Shown here piece after piece: positions 1-18,128 of a DNA stretch of 64,000 nt (the first letter of the stretch is position 1; the number at the start of each line of letters is the position of its first letter). The position numbers were made by a program, and so were the translations under genes. Source of the stretch: Tubulanus polymorphus (taxonomy: Eukaryota; Nemertea; Palaeonemertea; Tubulaniformes; Tubulanidae); NCBI RefSeq assembly GCF_964204645.1, contig NC_134027.1, positions 10,342,485 to 10,406,484 on the forward strand, in the 5' to 3' direction. The notes beneath the pieces were generated by a model, which was given only the letters and a program-made list of their open reading frames with translations, did not search any database and was not told the origin of the DNA.

Positions 1-1312
1 GCCGTAGCGGCTGCGCGGCGAAATGCAACGACGGAAATATTCGACCATTCCTTATTCTAGAAAAATCGCGTCCGTAAATGGACACGGCGGCTATGTAGTG
101 CAACTGCTCGGAAAGGAACGACATGAACATGAACGCCGAGTCAGAAGTGCTGAGAACTTGAAGCAAGTAATAAAGCGAGTGGAAATTGCGATGTATTCTG
201 CCCAAAGCGACGAAAGTTATAGAGTTGAGTACGAGACCGAGACAAACCAACGGAAAGCCAACGTAAACATGCATCATCAGCGCGACGTGCGCATTTTCTT
301 TTACCGCGCATCGTTTCAGCGGCGGACTCATTGTTTCGGTGTCGTTTACAAAATGATACTGCAATTTTCTTCCCATTCTCCTGGCATCGTTTGACTGGCT
401 GTCGCGGTTTGTTCTCTCGGGATGTCACTGATGTGAATTATATTCCCGACAAATTAGAGACGGCGCAGACCTCGTAAAGATGTCAGATCAATACTTAATG
501 GCTTCGGAAACAATGATGATTTATATCTACGACAGTAATCAAATATAGCTGCATGTTTGTATTTTTTTTAGTGTCGAGCAGGCCGAATTCGGTGCGTTGA
601 TACAGCTGCAGTTCATTGAGGTCATTTTTCATATCCGTCAAAATAAATGTTCATTACAGTATTTGCATATTGAATTTTCTGGAATAACAAGAGAATCACG
701 AATAACCAGAACGCGCATAGAAAACAACGAAAACAGCCGAAACAATTTTTCGAAAACCATTTTGAATGACAATCTTCAGATTTGAGTACCTTCAACTTTC
801 ATGGGTGTGGTTAAAATGTGCCACAGTTTTTTTTATATCGCTCTCATGTCGCATTCTTGTAAATCTCAGAGATGAATTTTGAATAACTGAAAACTAGAGA
901 TTCGTGCGGTTTGAATGTTGCCAAAGTTGTCGAAATCCAACGAGAAGTGGTAAAAATATGATAAAACACGCATCTAAAATAGCTTTTAAAAAGAGAAAAA
1001 AATGATCCAACACAGGACAAATTAGTACCCCATCAAAATGGCGGCTAGCAACTATCAACTGTCTATCATTTTTGTTGAAACACAAATGGTTGAATCTTAC
1101 ATTGTATTGAAGATCAGATTTTGTCGGAAAATTTGGTGTTCGGTGAGTGAAGAATATTAATTTTAGCAGTAGGTTTGTTGTGAAAGAAATTAAGATCAAT
1201 TGAAAAAGCATTAACCGAAGCATCGTTTATTCGCCCTGAAAGAATTGAAAACAGTTGAAAACAGGTTCATTGGTTGACGAAGGTATCGATCGATCTCGGG
1301 GAGTAATCTTAC

Positions 1313-3358
1313 CATATTGTGGAAACCGGGACGTTCTCGACACCAGCGACAATCCATTTGAAGAGGTCTGTTCTCTCGACGCCAGTCTATAGTGGCTCGC
1401 AACAGGCTTTCGGCGTCGTTCAACTTCCATTCCCGAGCCTTTAAAAACCTCGTCAAGCTAAAAACGTAAAAGCCATTATCGAAATAAACGCAGGAAATCC
1501 CGTTAATTTACGCGTTAATGTCTACATCGTTTTATTCCGCCGTAAGAGAAAGTGTCCATATTTGATGAGTTCGGCAATATTGCGGCACGAACGACGGCCG
1601 AATGAAGAGGCACTTTAAAAAGTGTTTAATGCCCGTCTTTCGTTTCTATTAACGTAGATTGGCCCTGAACTTCACTCCTATCGAAGAGCTTTCATCATTC
1701 GTAAGCAATTTAAACTAGAAGAAATTTTTCTACACGCGAATGTATATACTCAACAGAGAAGATTTTTCCGATAATTAATCGCTTTTATGATAGCACAATT
1801 ACACACTTCCAGAAAACGATACCGAGATGAATAATGCATTCAAAAGACCGATATTCCTTGTGAATATTATGTTTGATTTAAAAAGGAAACCTGGCCAATA
1901 ACAAACAGTTTAAGCAGTATATACTGCGTATTTGATGGGTTGCTCTTACGTTTCTTCCTTTCTAAAGAAATCTACATCATCTTCTAGCGGTTTGACGTCC
2001 TTTACTCTGTCTTTCAGTTGCGCAATCAGATGACTGTGTTTATCCATATTTTCCTGAAAGAAATGAAAATATCGAATAAAGAAGCTCACACTTCACCCGG
2101 TCCTGGAAGTGGTCGCATCCACACTGATCTCTGTCGCTCTACGATCCTAGTGTACACAACATCGGACACTAAGGTTCTCGGTGAAGGTCACACACGAGTC
2201 GTTGGCTTCGTGCCTACGAAAAAAAGTGTATAACTTTCTGAACGAAGATCATGTTTGTCTAACATTATTTCAACGTCTCGCTAGAAGTCAATATAACTAT
2301 AAATCTCTTCAGTAAAATTGCTAGAGTTTTATTTTCATTCCCTAAGTATCATTACCGAAGCTACTTGGAATTCTATGAATTAGACTTCGTTGTATAGCTT
2401 CGATCATAAAGGATCTCGCTACTGTAATATGTGATGAAATACGATTTGTGCCATTCGGAGCTCGTTTGTCAGTAGTTAGGGGGGGGGGGGGGAATTGTCG
2501 ATAAGCCACCCTATTAAAGGTTACAGTTCTCATAACTTCGCTGGTTGATGCTCGAAGACAGTAATTACGAAATTGCTATCAAAACGTGATATTGCGGAGA
2601 TTAGATACACCTGGCAGGCGCTTTAGTCGACAATTTAAAAACCCAGCTTCGGTTAATTCATGCACTGCATCATTCGAAGATAATGTTATTTGTATAAAGT
2701 ATAATAACAATGATGACACAACGTGAATAAACGATTTAAGCAAATAACATCGAATGGGAAATTAGTTTGAAAATCTGACGACTTAGCTCCTTCAATTCCT
2801 CATCATGCGTCAAGCCGTGTGCAAATTTCCAACTGTGAGTTGTATTGTGACTGGAAAAATTTGTAAAAGTCCAATAATTTGTGTATCTGTCTTTTTTCTC
2901 ATCTAAGGGTGCCTACATTTACGCGCTTTGTGGTAGAAGGTAGGCCCTTCCGTACGCCTCTAAACTCATCAGAAACTTGGGAACCTAAATACCATACGCT
3001 AAAATGGCCACCCATAGCAATACAAGCAAATGACAAGTTACGGGCATTTTCCACATCGGATTATCAGTTCTATTATGTTACCGCGTTGTGGGACTACATC
3101 CATGGCAGTACAGAGATACTACGAGCGTTACTACGGCTGGATTTTTAATAGATGCGATGCCTACGTATATATATGGTCTCCGAGAAAATCATTATTATAA
3201 TTAATCATATATTGATATAAATTATTCAGGAATAAATGATATGACAATATGATATGATATTAAAGTCACCCCGAATGAATGACGATTACCTCCGTAGTTT
3301 CATCTGGCTCCACGTGGTTCGTTTCGGGCACTCGGCCAGATTCTGTAAACCGTGCCAT
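1313..3358 (-). CDS. SEC14-like / CRAL-TRIO domain protein, 5' part (runs off left edge)
   Basis: Three coding exons join in phase on the minus strand: 3358-3290 (ATG, 23 codons, donor GTAATC), 2053-1950 (acceptor TTTCAG, donor GTAAGA) and 1457-1313 (acceptor TTTTTAG, donor GTAAGA). The joined product, about 106 residues, has an acidic start, then a basic helix, then LTRFLKAREW followed by a second helix with TIDWRRE and a Cys-rich end (DCRWCRERPGFH). This is the layout of the CRAL-TRIO N-terminal domain, which precedes the lipid-binding SEC14 domain in phosphoinositide- and lipid-transfer proteins. The lipid-binding domain itself is not found between 1 and 1312, so the remaining exons probably lie beyond the left edge. 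An alternative start is the ATG at 2047 in exon 2. Family assignment is fairly sure; the specific orthologue is not. Confidence 0.72.
2281..2610. repeat. Dispersed repeat, copy A (copy B near 5790-6200)
   Basis: The stretch beginning TATAACTATAAATCTCTTC and the later stretch with GCTCGAAGACA...AATTACG...ATCAAAACG recur in the same order near 5790-5870 and 6100-6180. The two copies differ by substitutions and small indels, so this is an old dispersed repeat of unknown class. A run of 14 G (2479-2492) lies inside copy A. Confidence 0.5.
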
Positions 3359-6300
3359 GAACGATTGTAACATCGTGAAACGAGAACACGAAACACTCCC
3401 AGTTAAAACGTACAAGAAATAAGATTTTACTACGATTATAGTTTGTAGTTCTGTTATTGTGTATACGGTGTGAGTTATCTGCGAAATTAGAAATGGTCAG
3501 AGGTATATTGTCCAAATGATCTGACCCATTACGTTCGAGTTATATTTGGACCTTAGGATTAAACGAATATTTTTTGGCATTTGTCCAATTTTTGACTAAA
3601 TATTACGCCCGGAAAACGATTGGTGTAATCGATATTTTGTCTCAAAATCCTGCCGATGTATGCGGATAATTACCTGTAAGCACCGAAGATACTAGAGGTG
3701 GATCTACGAAAATCGAAAGGCCGGGTTCCGGAAGAAAAGAAAATACACATCTCGGATACAGCAGCCATGTCGATGGCCGCTAGTGGGTCTATCCCTCGAT
3801 AATTATGGAGAAATAAACCCGAAACGATGCAATTTCCGATAGGATGAGTGTCAAACTCGTGGGTTTTCACGACGTTTCCGTCTTGGCGAAAAGGGCGACC
3901 TCGATTGGAAAGCAGGGGTACGGACCCCGGAGCCACCCCTAAATCCGCCCCTGGATACGTACACATTTTAAAAATGATAATTAAATAAAACGATGATTAG
4001 ATAGTTTAAATTTTCATGCCGTATGTATATTGCACATGTCTATATATGATTCATCGATAAACGACGTCGTACGAATTTCTCTATGATCTCTATATAATCC
4101 AGTCTATGCTGTTTTCAGTCACAGCTGCAAATTATAGAATACTAGATATGTACATATATATGCATGTCATTCATTTTTCTGCCGATAGATAATCGAAGTG
4201 AAGATCGATTTTAACCACAAATCACATACAAGATCGATACATAGATTTTAATTCACATATGATATAGGTATATGCGTTCAGTTCGGAATCGGTACCAGAA
4301 AAGCGCGACGCCCGGGCTAAATTCCATGTTTATCGAATGGTATGAACGCGCCTGAAAAATGTCAATGCCAACATCGCCATTCCATCGATACATTTACATG
4401 AAAATCCCATTTAAGTACAAATCCTTTGGGTAAAACGTTAATATAGCTGTGAATCCCGGCTATAATGCCTCGGAACGGTTTCGATTAATAAAGCTTTCAG
4501 GGGATTCTAAAGATTTCCAACGGACAAATGAAATGCTTCCCATGGTTTAAAAAATTGCTTGCCGCGTGACCATACCGCCTTGAATATATAGAGAAATATA
4601 TCCACGTACACGCCGGGATTCTGGCCGACCCATGTGCGTGTGTTTGTCGTGCGTTTGGCATTTATAAAATGTTTACTTACTAATGACGACATCGTGTTGT
4701 CCATGGGAATATTGATCATATCATCACTCAGCGCACAAAAACACCCACACGCACTCCCATTTATGATGTGTTCATTTTTGCAAACATCTACAGGAACCTA
4801 TCGAATAACATCGGGGGCCAGGGAGACAATGCCAACATCGAAAGTGGTCCAAAATGCTCGAGAATCAAACTAACAAAATTCAATGCCCACTTGACAAACA
4901 CCCAAACTAATGATATTGAAACCTCAATAAAGATCATAGAACAGGTTAATAGCTACAACTTCGAAATTGAATGTGTATAGATCCCAATATGAATATGGAA
5001 ATATTCAAAACATTTCGATTTTCAACTCCCTCTGGTGGTGAAAACAATACACTGGGTAACCCCCATGTGCATATATACCGTGTATCATAAAGCTGCTTAT
5101 CGTTTTTAAAGATAAGTTTTCAGCAACAAACGCAAGATTTTCAAGCGATGGTCGAGTATGTACATACATGTACTTTCATACAGACGGGCAAAGACTTAAA
5201 CAATTTCCGTCGACATTGCTACAATAAAATCAGTGAATGATAGAAAAAAACTTACAAATGGCAAAACACTCCTCACTATAAAAGCTATGTGTAACTAAAC
5301 GGTTTGCCACGCGAGTGACTACATGTATTTGCGATTCAGCACCTGTTTGTTCCGAGTTAATAATAATCAATCGAAAATGGGACAAATTTTCTATATCAAA
5401 ATACAGGCCGTCGTCGAGTGACATATCATTTCAATTGCAAATACTCGAGAAAGCATAATTGCCTTTTTGAATACGTAACTGATAAGCTGGGCGAGCTTTG
5501 ATCAGATTTCAGCGCAAGCCTGCAAATGATATAGATCGTACTTTGGCGAGAATAATGGAGTTGTTAGAGTTTTGTTAAGATCTCGAGATTGTACTTGAAA
5601 ATATGATTAATGGTGACTCGGTTAATAATGGCGGGCATGCTCCGGACAGATATCCGATCAACATATTTTATGGTACGTTGGAACAAATTCCAATTAAAGA
5701 CATGGAGCGATATGGAGCTGGCGATTGATGAGTTTTCAAAAATGAGTTCGCCGCCATTTTCTAAGTATTGATTTGTACCCAACTACCTAGTCTATATAAC
5801 TATAAATCTCTTCAGTAAAATTGCAAGAGTTTTTTTTTTCATTTTCCAAGTTACCAAAGATTCTTGGAATCTGAGTTGCATGGGCGTCACCAGAGGTTTT
5901 TAATCCAAGTTACGCCAATTTTTTTCTAGTTACAAATTTTGTTTTTTTACATATTCCGGAAATTTCATAAACATCTTGCCTTATGTACGCAGAAAAGGCC
6001 CCTCTGAAGCTTCGAATTTTGAAAATTAAGACTTGAAAGCACAATCGAGCAACTTCAAGGCTTCAGAAATGCTCGTTTGACTTCGGCGCTATAGTTACAG
6101 TCATCACTTCGACGGTTGAAGCTCGAAGACAATAATTACAGAATCGGTATCAAAACGCGATATATTCAAGTCTGTGTGATTGTGCGGAGCTAGCGATTGA
6201 TCAACCCAAATAAGTTCTTTCGAGATGAGTTCCCAGCCATTTTCTAAGTATTCGTTGCACCCAACTACTTATGGATCTCGATGGCTGGCTAAGAGGTTCA

Positions 6301-9104
6301 ATCGCGGAAGTCGCTTATCATCGGTGACAGATCATTCGAACTACTCAGTCACCCTGGAACGGGGCGTGCATGCAATATTTAGCGAGTGTTTTTCGCCGAA
6401 GAGACGGAATTTCTCACGAATGTGACGCGGCTGCCAAGGATTGGCGTCACATACATATTGGCGTTATTACTTACTTTTTGCGATAACTGAGAGAGGCAAC
6501 TGTCAATAAAATGCGGGAACGTGTTAACATGTCGTCTGACTCTTATGGGAGGAAAACAGTGTCAAGACTGACGAAATCATACGACAGTTTGCATGACTGC
6601 CTATATCGAATGTCAAATCTGTCGTCCGTTGCCCTTTATAAATCATAGGAATTGATTCGACAGCTAGATTCCTATATATCAAATTCCACCACCGGAAAAT
6701 CCGTCTACATACGTACTATCTACGAATAAAGTAACTTATGATGTTTTATTGTTCGTTGATTTTCTATCCAGAAATGATAAAAACACCTGCACTTTCAGCC
6801 ATCGCGCGAGGATATATCGACGTACGTTGCCTGGAATCGGATATTCTAGAACGCTTAAAACACAATATGTTTAAGTGTGCGGGGCTTAAATTCTATTGAT
6901 ATAAGCTTAGAATGTCTACGGGAAATGTCAATGAGTAATGCATATTGCTCTGGGGGTTGGGTTAGACACCAAATCGCCTATACGCACCCCAGGGGATCGA
7001 TGATGACTAACTACGACGGGCAATCGGCCTCTGTGTCCGAGGCGTTGGTCACGATCGTTTCGGAGTGTGGTGATTATCGTTGCAATCTTAACCCGGTTGC
7101 GGAAGTCGAAAGTCTAAGTCCGGAAGCCATAACACCAAATTTCGACTGAAAAAGCGGCCATAATGACCACTGATTATTCTTTTTTTCGTGATAATAGATA
7201 ATTGAATAATAGATAACTGAAATGGCGAATATATCTTCATGATTGTCATGCACAGAGGCTATCAGAACGATGTACAGTTGAACCTCGTTAATACAATTCT
7301 GTTTAAGAGGAAACCCGTTTATCACGATGATTTCCAGCAGAGATATTTATATCAATCCAGATTTGGATAATACGAAACCCGTTTTATACGAAAATTTCAC
7401 TTTTGCCCACAAGATTCGTATTAACGAGATTCCGTTGTATTATATTTACATCGGTTTCCCGAAATCTGATGTTCTTACCTTATTTTTTTAGTGGATGAAT
7501 TAGTCAAAATGCCTCTAAATGTCAGAACAATTGTCGTATCCTTAACATACAGTGAACTTATTGCTGTCGTGTTGAAGCTCTCGGTGGATCATCCCACCGC
7601 GATCTTGCTATCCTCTCTTTCAGCACGACTACGACGACGATGACGGCGCCCCGGGAATTCTGCAGCTGTTGCACAAACATACCAATAACGAGGACGATAT
7701 CGTGAGCGCGAATCACTCGTACATATAACCATATAACGGGATTCGAAGGAATCAAATTATAAACGATTTCAATTCAACGATACAAGACCATCACTGCTCA
7801 TCCGAAATTATCGCGCGTCGGTTTATGATGGTACAACGAGGCGACGCCAAATACTCAGATTGGAACGCCAACAGACGATAGAACTTGCATTTATTTTTTC
7901 TTTGTCAAATTGGTGGAAAATGAAAGTGGGGCGTACAATGGAACCTCGTTTTAACGACCTCGGGTATAACGATTTATCGGTTATAAAAAACCTAGAATTT
8001 CCTCCCAAATAAGACAATATCATTATTTTCATACAGGAATATATCCTGGATATAACGAACTATCGGTTATAACGAACAGATTTTCTGGTCCGGCGTTGCA
8101 ACGAGGTTTTACTGTAGTACAGTAAAACTCGTTTAACACGGATTTAGGTCTAATCTGTACATAATTTACAGTCTATTTGTTCATGAATAAAAGAGAAAAT
8201 GACTTTTAATCCGGATTTCCCATTAACCGGATAATTATTGTTGTCCCCAAATGATCCGAGGCGAATTAAGCGGATTCAGAGAATTGAGAAGTTTCTTGTA
8301 TTTCAATGAACCAATGGACTGTAAATAATATCCGGATTAGACCAAAATCCGGATTTAGCAGCTCTGGATCAAGTGGGTTATTGGGTCATTTTATTTGGCT
8401 CGGTAGCCTTTTATAGTCGCTGGATTTCACAAATAATTCAAATAGATAGTGGCAGCAACGGGACTAGTTTTAGTAAGGCGCGGTTCATCGAAATATTTGC
8501 CTTCAGAGGCTTTTACCACCATGTCACATTTCTCATCTAATGGTAATTTGTTACACTTGTTACGTCAATTAGTGCCTTATGCGTCGACATTCATGATCCC
8601 ATTCATGATGACGTATCTCACGTTGACTTGACTCACCGACCTTTGGATATTCCAATCTCCCTCTAAGACCAATTGAACTTTAATTTCGAAAATTAAGTAT
8701 ACGTAATTTTATTGCTATATTTGAGCATATCTTAAAATTTACATCGACAAAACAATAAAATATACGAAACACGATACAGAGCATTCATAAATAAGACCTT
8801 TAGGTTTTTTAAGACCAGGAATTTTGGAGTCATTTTTACGAAAAATGAATAGATACATACGTATACAAAACACAAAATCATTTCTGTCTACAGGTCGGCA
8901 CATGTAATACAATAGTTATGGCCCCACTACAAAGCTGTTTAAAAATCATTTTAAAATAAAAAGATGCGTTCTTTTCCGTTTACGAAACACACTCTAAATA
9001 CAAAATTTCAGCAGTTTTTCTTAAAATTATCATTGCAGCGGGAATACGAACAATTATCAAACAGTGTTCAACTTAACACTGATTTCTTACAAATCACAAC
9101 ATCA
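3359..9104. other. Intergenic, repeat-rich; no supported gene
   Basis: I see no exon chain here on either strand. The content is repeats: the end of a hAT-like element near 3953 (reverse complement begins CAGGGGCGGATTT), dispersed repeat copy B (about 5790-6200), an internal duplication of about 90 bases (5690-5800 against 6177-6270), and several CAGTRRAACCTCG-type MITEs from about 7270 onward. Short open frames have no splice context, homology or coding composition that I can support. Confidence 0.5.
7936..8114. repeat. Pogo/Tigger-like MITE flanked by TA
   Basis: Terminal inverted repeats read CAATGGAACCTCGTT at the left and, reverse-complemented, CAGTAAAACCTCGTT at the right, with TA on each side (7934-7935 and 8115-8116). 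The interior carries a repeated TATAACGA..ATCGGTTATAA pattern. A second element with CAGTAAAACTCG begins at 8120, only six bases further on. Related elements occur across the window. Confidence 0.65.
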
Positions 9105-14214
<5,110 letters not shown>

Positions 14215-14968
14215 GATTAGTAGTCGCGCGCACGCTGCTGAAATCGTTACCGAATCGGAGGAGTGAACCGTTTATCGCCCATAAAGTAACTTGGAAATTT
14301 CATTGATCGTCTTGGAATTTACGGGTTCAGGTCAGTAAAATTATTTCATATTGGAATAGATTCAATTTCTGACTGTATAGATTTCGCGGGTTTTGCTTTG
14401 AGATTTTGAAAATAATCAAGGGTGGCTCCGGTGGCTCTACTGGAAGTTCCCGTTTACGTCGACGATACACAATGTATGTACGATATTTGGATTTTCAACG
14501 GCGGCTTCGAATAGGTTTTCAGCACATTCGATTTTTTTTCGATAGCACTTTGGTACAGAAATTTTAATAAATTTTGATGCATATAAATATCGTTACATTT
14601 TACAGAACAGTTTTGTTATATTTTGATATGATTTAAGTTTAAATTTTGTGCAGAAAATCGTGACAAAAACTACGAAAGTGTGTAAAATCTTACGAATTAC
14701 ATGTGTCTATAATTTCACCAAATTCAGTTTGCTGAAAACTTTTGACGATTCACTTATCTCAAATCCTCATTCTTTATCATTGCTGAGTTAACAGTTTATT
14801 GGGCGTATTTCGTAATGACACATGTTAATTACATTTGTAATGCAGTTTGTTACCTGTTTGTGTCATTTTACTCGTAGAAATAACTCGTGTTTCACTTAAT
14901 CCGTATAAAAATCACTGCTCCCAAAAGCTACGAGGAGTACTGTACATTTGTTTCGATAACGCAAATAA
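14215..14968. promoter_or_regulatory. Shared intergenic region, SLC37A3 / ADAT2 (divergent)
   Basis: The start codons of SLC37A3 (minus) and ADAT2 (plus) lie 754 bases apart with no other gene between them. No convincing TATA box could be placed. The head-to-head arrangement of two housekeeping genes suggests a bidirectional promoter; this is inference from layout only. Confidence 0.45.
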
Positions 14969-15508
<540 letters not shown>

Positions 15509-16020
15509 TTGATAACATGTAGGAAAATGACTAATAGAATAGATATTTTTAGATTATACTTGATTAAATAAAACGGCCCTTTGGCTTGTTCTTCTGATCA
15601 ATTTCGATGATCTCCGTTAATTGCAATGTTGTGAACAAGATCACAGTGGATCAATGTGGGTTCACACTATCGACCTTATAAGACAAAAAATGCGCACGAT
15701 TCCGAGTTATTCGATTTTGTTTCAAAAAGTACTGCCTAATGTTCATTGATCGACTTCTCACATAGTTTCGCACATTTTGCGCTGTACGCATCGATAGATA
15801 ACATACTGCTTCTGTAACGAAAAGTCTTCACTCAAACCAAAAAATATTTAACTTTCAGATAGAGTCTCCTGAAATAGTGAATTAATTTCAAATATCGAAC
15901 TAAATTGCAACCGTTCGCAACATTCACGCAGCAAAATCGCACAGCTTTAGCTAATGGGTACATTTATATACCTACGCTTGGGAACATTTTGTTCACATAC
16001 GTGGATAAGACGTACATGTT

Positions 16021-16110
16021 CCCTCGATAGCTCAGCTGGTAGAGCGGAGGACTGTAGAAGTATCATAAACTGTCATCCTTAGGCCGCTGGTTCAAGTCCG
16101 GCTCGAGGGA
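16021..16110 (+). tRNA. tRNA-Tyr (GTA) with 17-nt intron
   Basis: Full cloverleaf. Acceptor CCCTCGA pairs with TCGAGGG, followed by discriminator A. The D arm contains AGCTGGTA, the anticodon stem is GAGGA/TCCTT, the anticodon GTA is at 16054-16056 and the T loop is TTCAAGT. The intron is 16058-16074, one base 3' of the anticodon, where eukaryotic tRNA-Tyr introns sit. No CCA is encoded, as expected in a eukaryote. It is the first unit of a tandem array. Confidence 0.96.
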
Positions 16111-16797
16111 AAACATTTTCCTGTTTTTGACCCCCTATGAAAAAAACGATGGTCACTACAGGGTCGATTGATTTGTTTTCATGAGCAACGGAGATTATTT
16201 CATTGTTCGTTTTTAGGATCCAATTCCACTGTTGTGAGTGGAAATCTGACCAAAGAGCCGAAGTTGACTGACAAACTGAACACCGACCCGTGACCTGGAA
16301 TCCGGTCGGATATGAATGATCCGTTCGGCTACACTCCATCAAACAATTCATCCTTTCAGGCTGAATAGTTTGTAACCAAGTAACCAGCACTCAGCAGTTT
16401 TTACCATTTCATTGCTTCTCCCACGATCTAAGAGGAAGGTATCACACAGCTGAAATAAATGGCCACGCGGCGCTGTACTTAAGGGAATGAAGTACTATTT
16501 TCCTCAAAATATGTGTTAAAATTTGACCAAAGCTGAAGTTGAATGACATACTGGACCCCGACCTGTGACATGGATTCAGGTCCAATATGAATGATACGTA
16601 CGGCTCCTCTCCAACAATTCTTTCATCCTTTCCTTAATAGTTTTAAGCTAAGCAGTCAGCACAGTTTTTACCATTTCGTCGTTTGTCCCGCGATTTAGAA
16701 GAGGAAGGTATCACACAGCTGTAACTAATGGCCACATCGCCGGCACTGGACATGAGAGAATGAAGTACTTTTTTTTCTCAACACCTAAACACCATAT

Positions 16798-16855
16798 CCC
16801 TCGATAGCTCAGCTGATAGAGCGGAGGACTGTAGAGTAAGTAGAGCTGTCATCCT
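16798..16855 (+). pseudogene. tRNA-Tyr pseudogene, 3' half missing
   Basis: Starts CCCTCGATAGCTCAGCTG like the intact copies, keeps the GTA anticodon and a 16-nt intron (16835-16850), and has ATCCT of the anticodon stem. It then breaks directly into spacer sequence, so the variable loop, T arm and 3' acceptor strand are absent. Confidence 0.9.
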
Positions 16856-17152
16856 AATAATTTGACCAATGAGCCGAAGTTGACTGACAAACTGGACCCC
16901 GACCTGTGACCTGGATTCAGGTCCAATATGAATCGTCCGTAGTGCTCCACTCCATCAAACAATTCATCCTTTCAGGCTGAATAGTTTTAAGCTAAGCAGT
17001 CAGTACTCAGCAATTTTTACCATTTCGACGTTTTTGTCACACGAATTATAACAGGAAAGTATCACACAGCTGTTACTAATGGTCACATTACCGGCCCTGG
17101 ACGTAAGAAACATGAAGGGGTATTTTTCTTAACACGGTTTGTATGTTATGAT

Positions 17153-17212
17153 CCTTCGATAGCTCAGCGAGCTGTCATCCTTAGGTCGCTGGTTCACGTC
17201 CGGCTCAAGGGA
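17153..17212 (+). pseudogene. tRNA-Tyr pseudogene, internal deletion
   Basis: The 5' acceptor strand and start of the D arm (CCTTCGATAGCTCAGC) run directly into the end of the intron and the 3' half (GAGCTGTCATCCTTAGGTCG). The D-loop remainder, 5' anticodon stem and anticodon are deleted. The T arm (TTCACGT) and 3' acceptor with discriminator A are still present. Confidence 0.88.
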
Positions 17213-17516
17213 TAACATTTTTCTGTTTTTTGGCCACATATGAAAATGGCGGCAAAGAGCTGAAGTTGACCGACAAACTGGACTCCGACCTGTGACCTGG
17301 ATACCAGTCAATAAGAATGGCTCCACTGCATCAAACAATCTATCATTTCAAGCTGCATTGTTTATGAGCCAAGCATTCTGCAGTTTTTACCAGCTCATCG
17401 TATGTCACACGAAGGGGAAGGTATCGTACAGCTGTAACTAATGGCCACATTACCGGTACATTGGACATAAGAAACATGAAGTACCATTTTTCTTATCACG
17501 GTTGCATAAATATGTT

Positions 17517-17609
17517 CCCTCGATAGCTCAGCTGGTAGAGCGGAGGACTGTAGAGTTGATTCACAGAACTGTCATCCTTAGGTCGCTGGTTCAAATCCGG
17601 CTCGAGGGA
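17517..17609 (+). tRNA. tRNA-Tyr (GTA) with 20-nt intron
   Basis: Intact second copy. Acceptor CCCTCGA/TCGAGGG with discriminator A, anticodon GTA at 17550-17552, intron 17554-17573, T loop TTCAAAT. The exon body is nearly identical to the copy at 16021, while the intron differs in sequence and length, as expected when only the mature tRNA is under selection. Confidence 0.96.
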
Positions 17610-18128
17610 AGATATTTTTGCTTTTTGGCCACCAATGAAATGATATTTACTGATTGCATGCTACGGAAGTGTCTACATGGATTTCATGATAATTCTATTC
17701 TGCTGTTAGTATTCAGTTCTATCTATACTGTGCTCATTGGAAATTTGCCCCTCGAACCAAAATTAACTTAACCGTGACCTGGATGCTGACCAGCATTTCT
17801 GTCCTCGCTACACACCATTGTTTGTATCGAGCACAGTAGTTTCCCGGACGAGAGTTGGATATAGAATATTCATCGAAGATTTCAGGGGATAAGATGACTA
17901 TGAACAATAATTTACTAAAAAGTCTAAAGCAGTTTTATTTACACAATCGTTCAATACATGTATATATGTATATTTTTTTATTTAATCAGTAATCTATTTG
18001 AATTATTGCAATATGATACTTGATACCACTACAGTTGATTAGAAGATAAGAATACAAGGGAATTCTTACATCTGTTCAAAATAGCAAATTTTAAAACTTG
18101 GATCGCATTCGAACATCGATTGATCACA
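17610..18128. other. Spacer between tRNA array and peptide gene; nothing else recognised
   Basis: The first 200 bases resemble decayed array spacer (a further GACCTGGAT-like block near 17775). No exon, RNA or complete repeat could be supported in the remainder. Confidence 0.4.

Larger units (their letters stand above)
16021..17609 (+). repeat. Tandem tRNA-Tyr array with decaying units
   Basis: Spacer sequence is repeated with each unit: a block with GAAGTTGA(C/A)TGACA and GACCTGTGACCTGGAT, then CAGTTTTTACCA and GGTATCACACAGCTG, occurs about four to five times. Unit starts marked by tRNA 5' ends are 16021, 16798, 17153 and 17517. The last three are spaced 355 and 364 bases apart. The 777-base first gap also holds a spacer copy (from about 16510) with no tRNA. 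Two units carry intact tRNAs and two carry broken ones. Confidence 0.85.

Noticed and set aside
23-428. Overlapping open frames of 123 and 95 codons at the left edge
   Set aside because: No recognisable domain, splice context or conservation; both strands are open, which suggests chance in a higher-GC stretch.
894-1223. 109-codon minus-strand frame beyond SEC14-like exon 3
   Set aside because: It does not resemble the expected lipid-binding domain and begins inside the intron.
2879-3148. 89-codon plus frame with plausible amino acid mix
   Set aside because: No domain recognised and no splice or poly(A) context; left unannotated.
16021-17609. CRISPR-like interpretation of the regularly spaced repeats
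   Set aside because: Repeats are full tRNA genes with long duplicated spacers in a eukaryotic genome.
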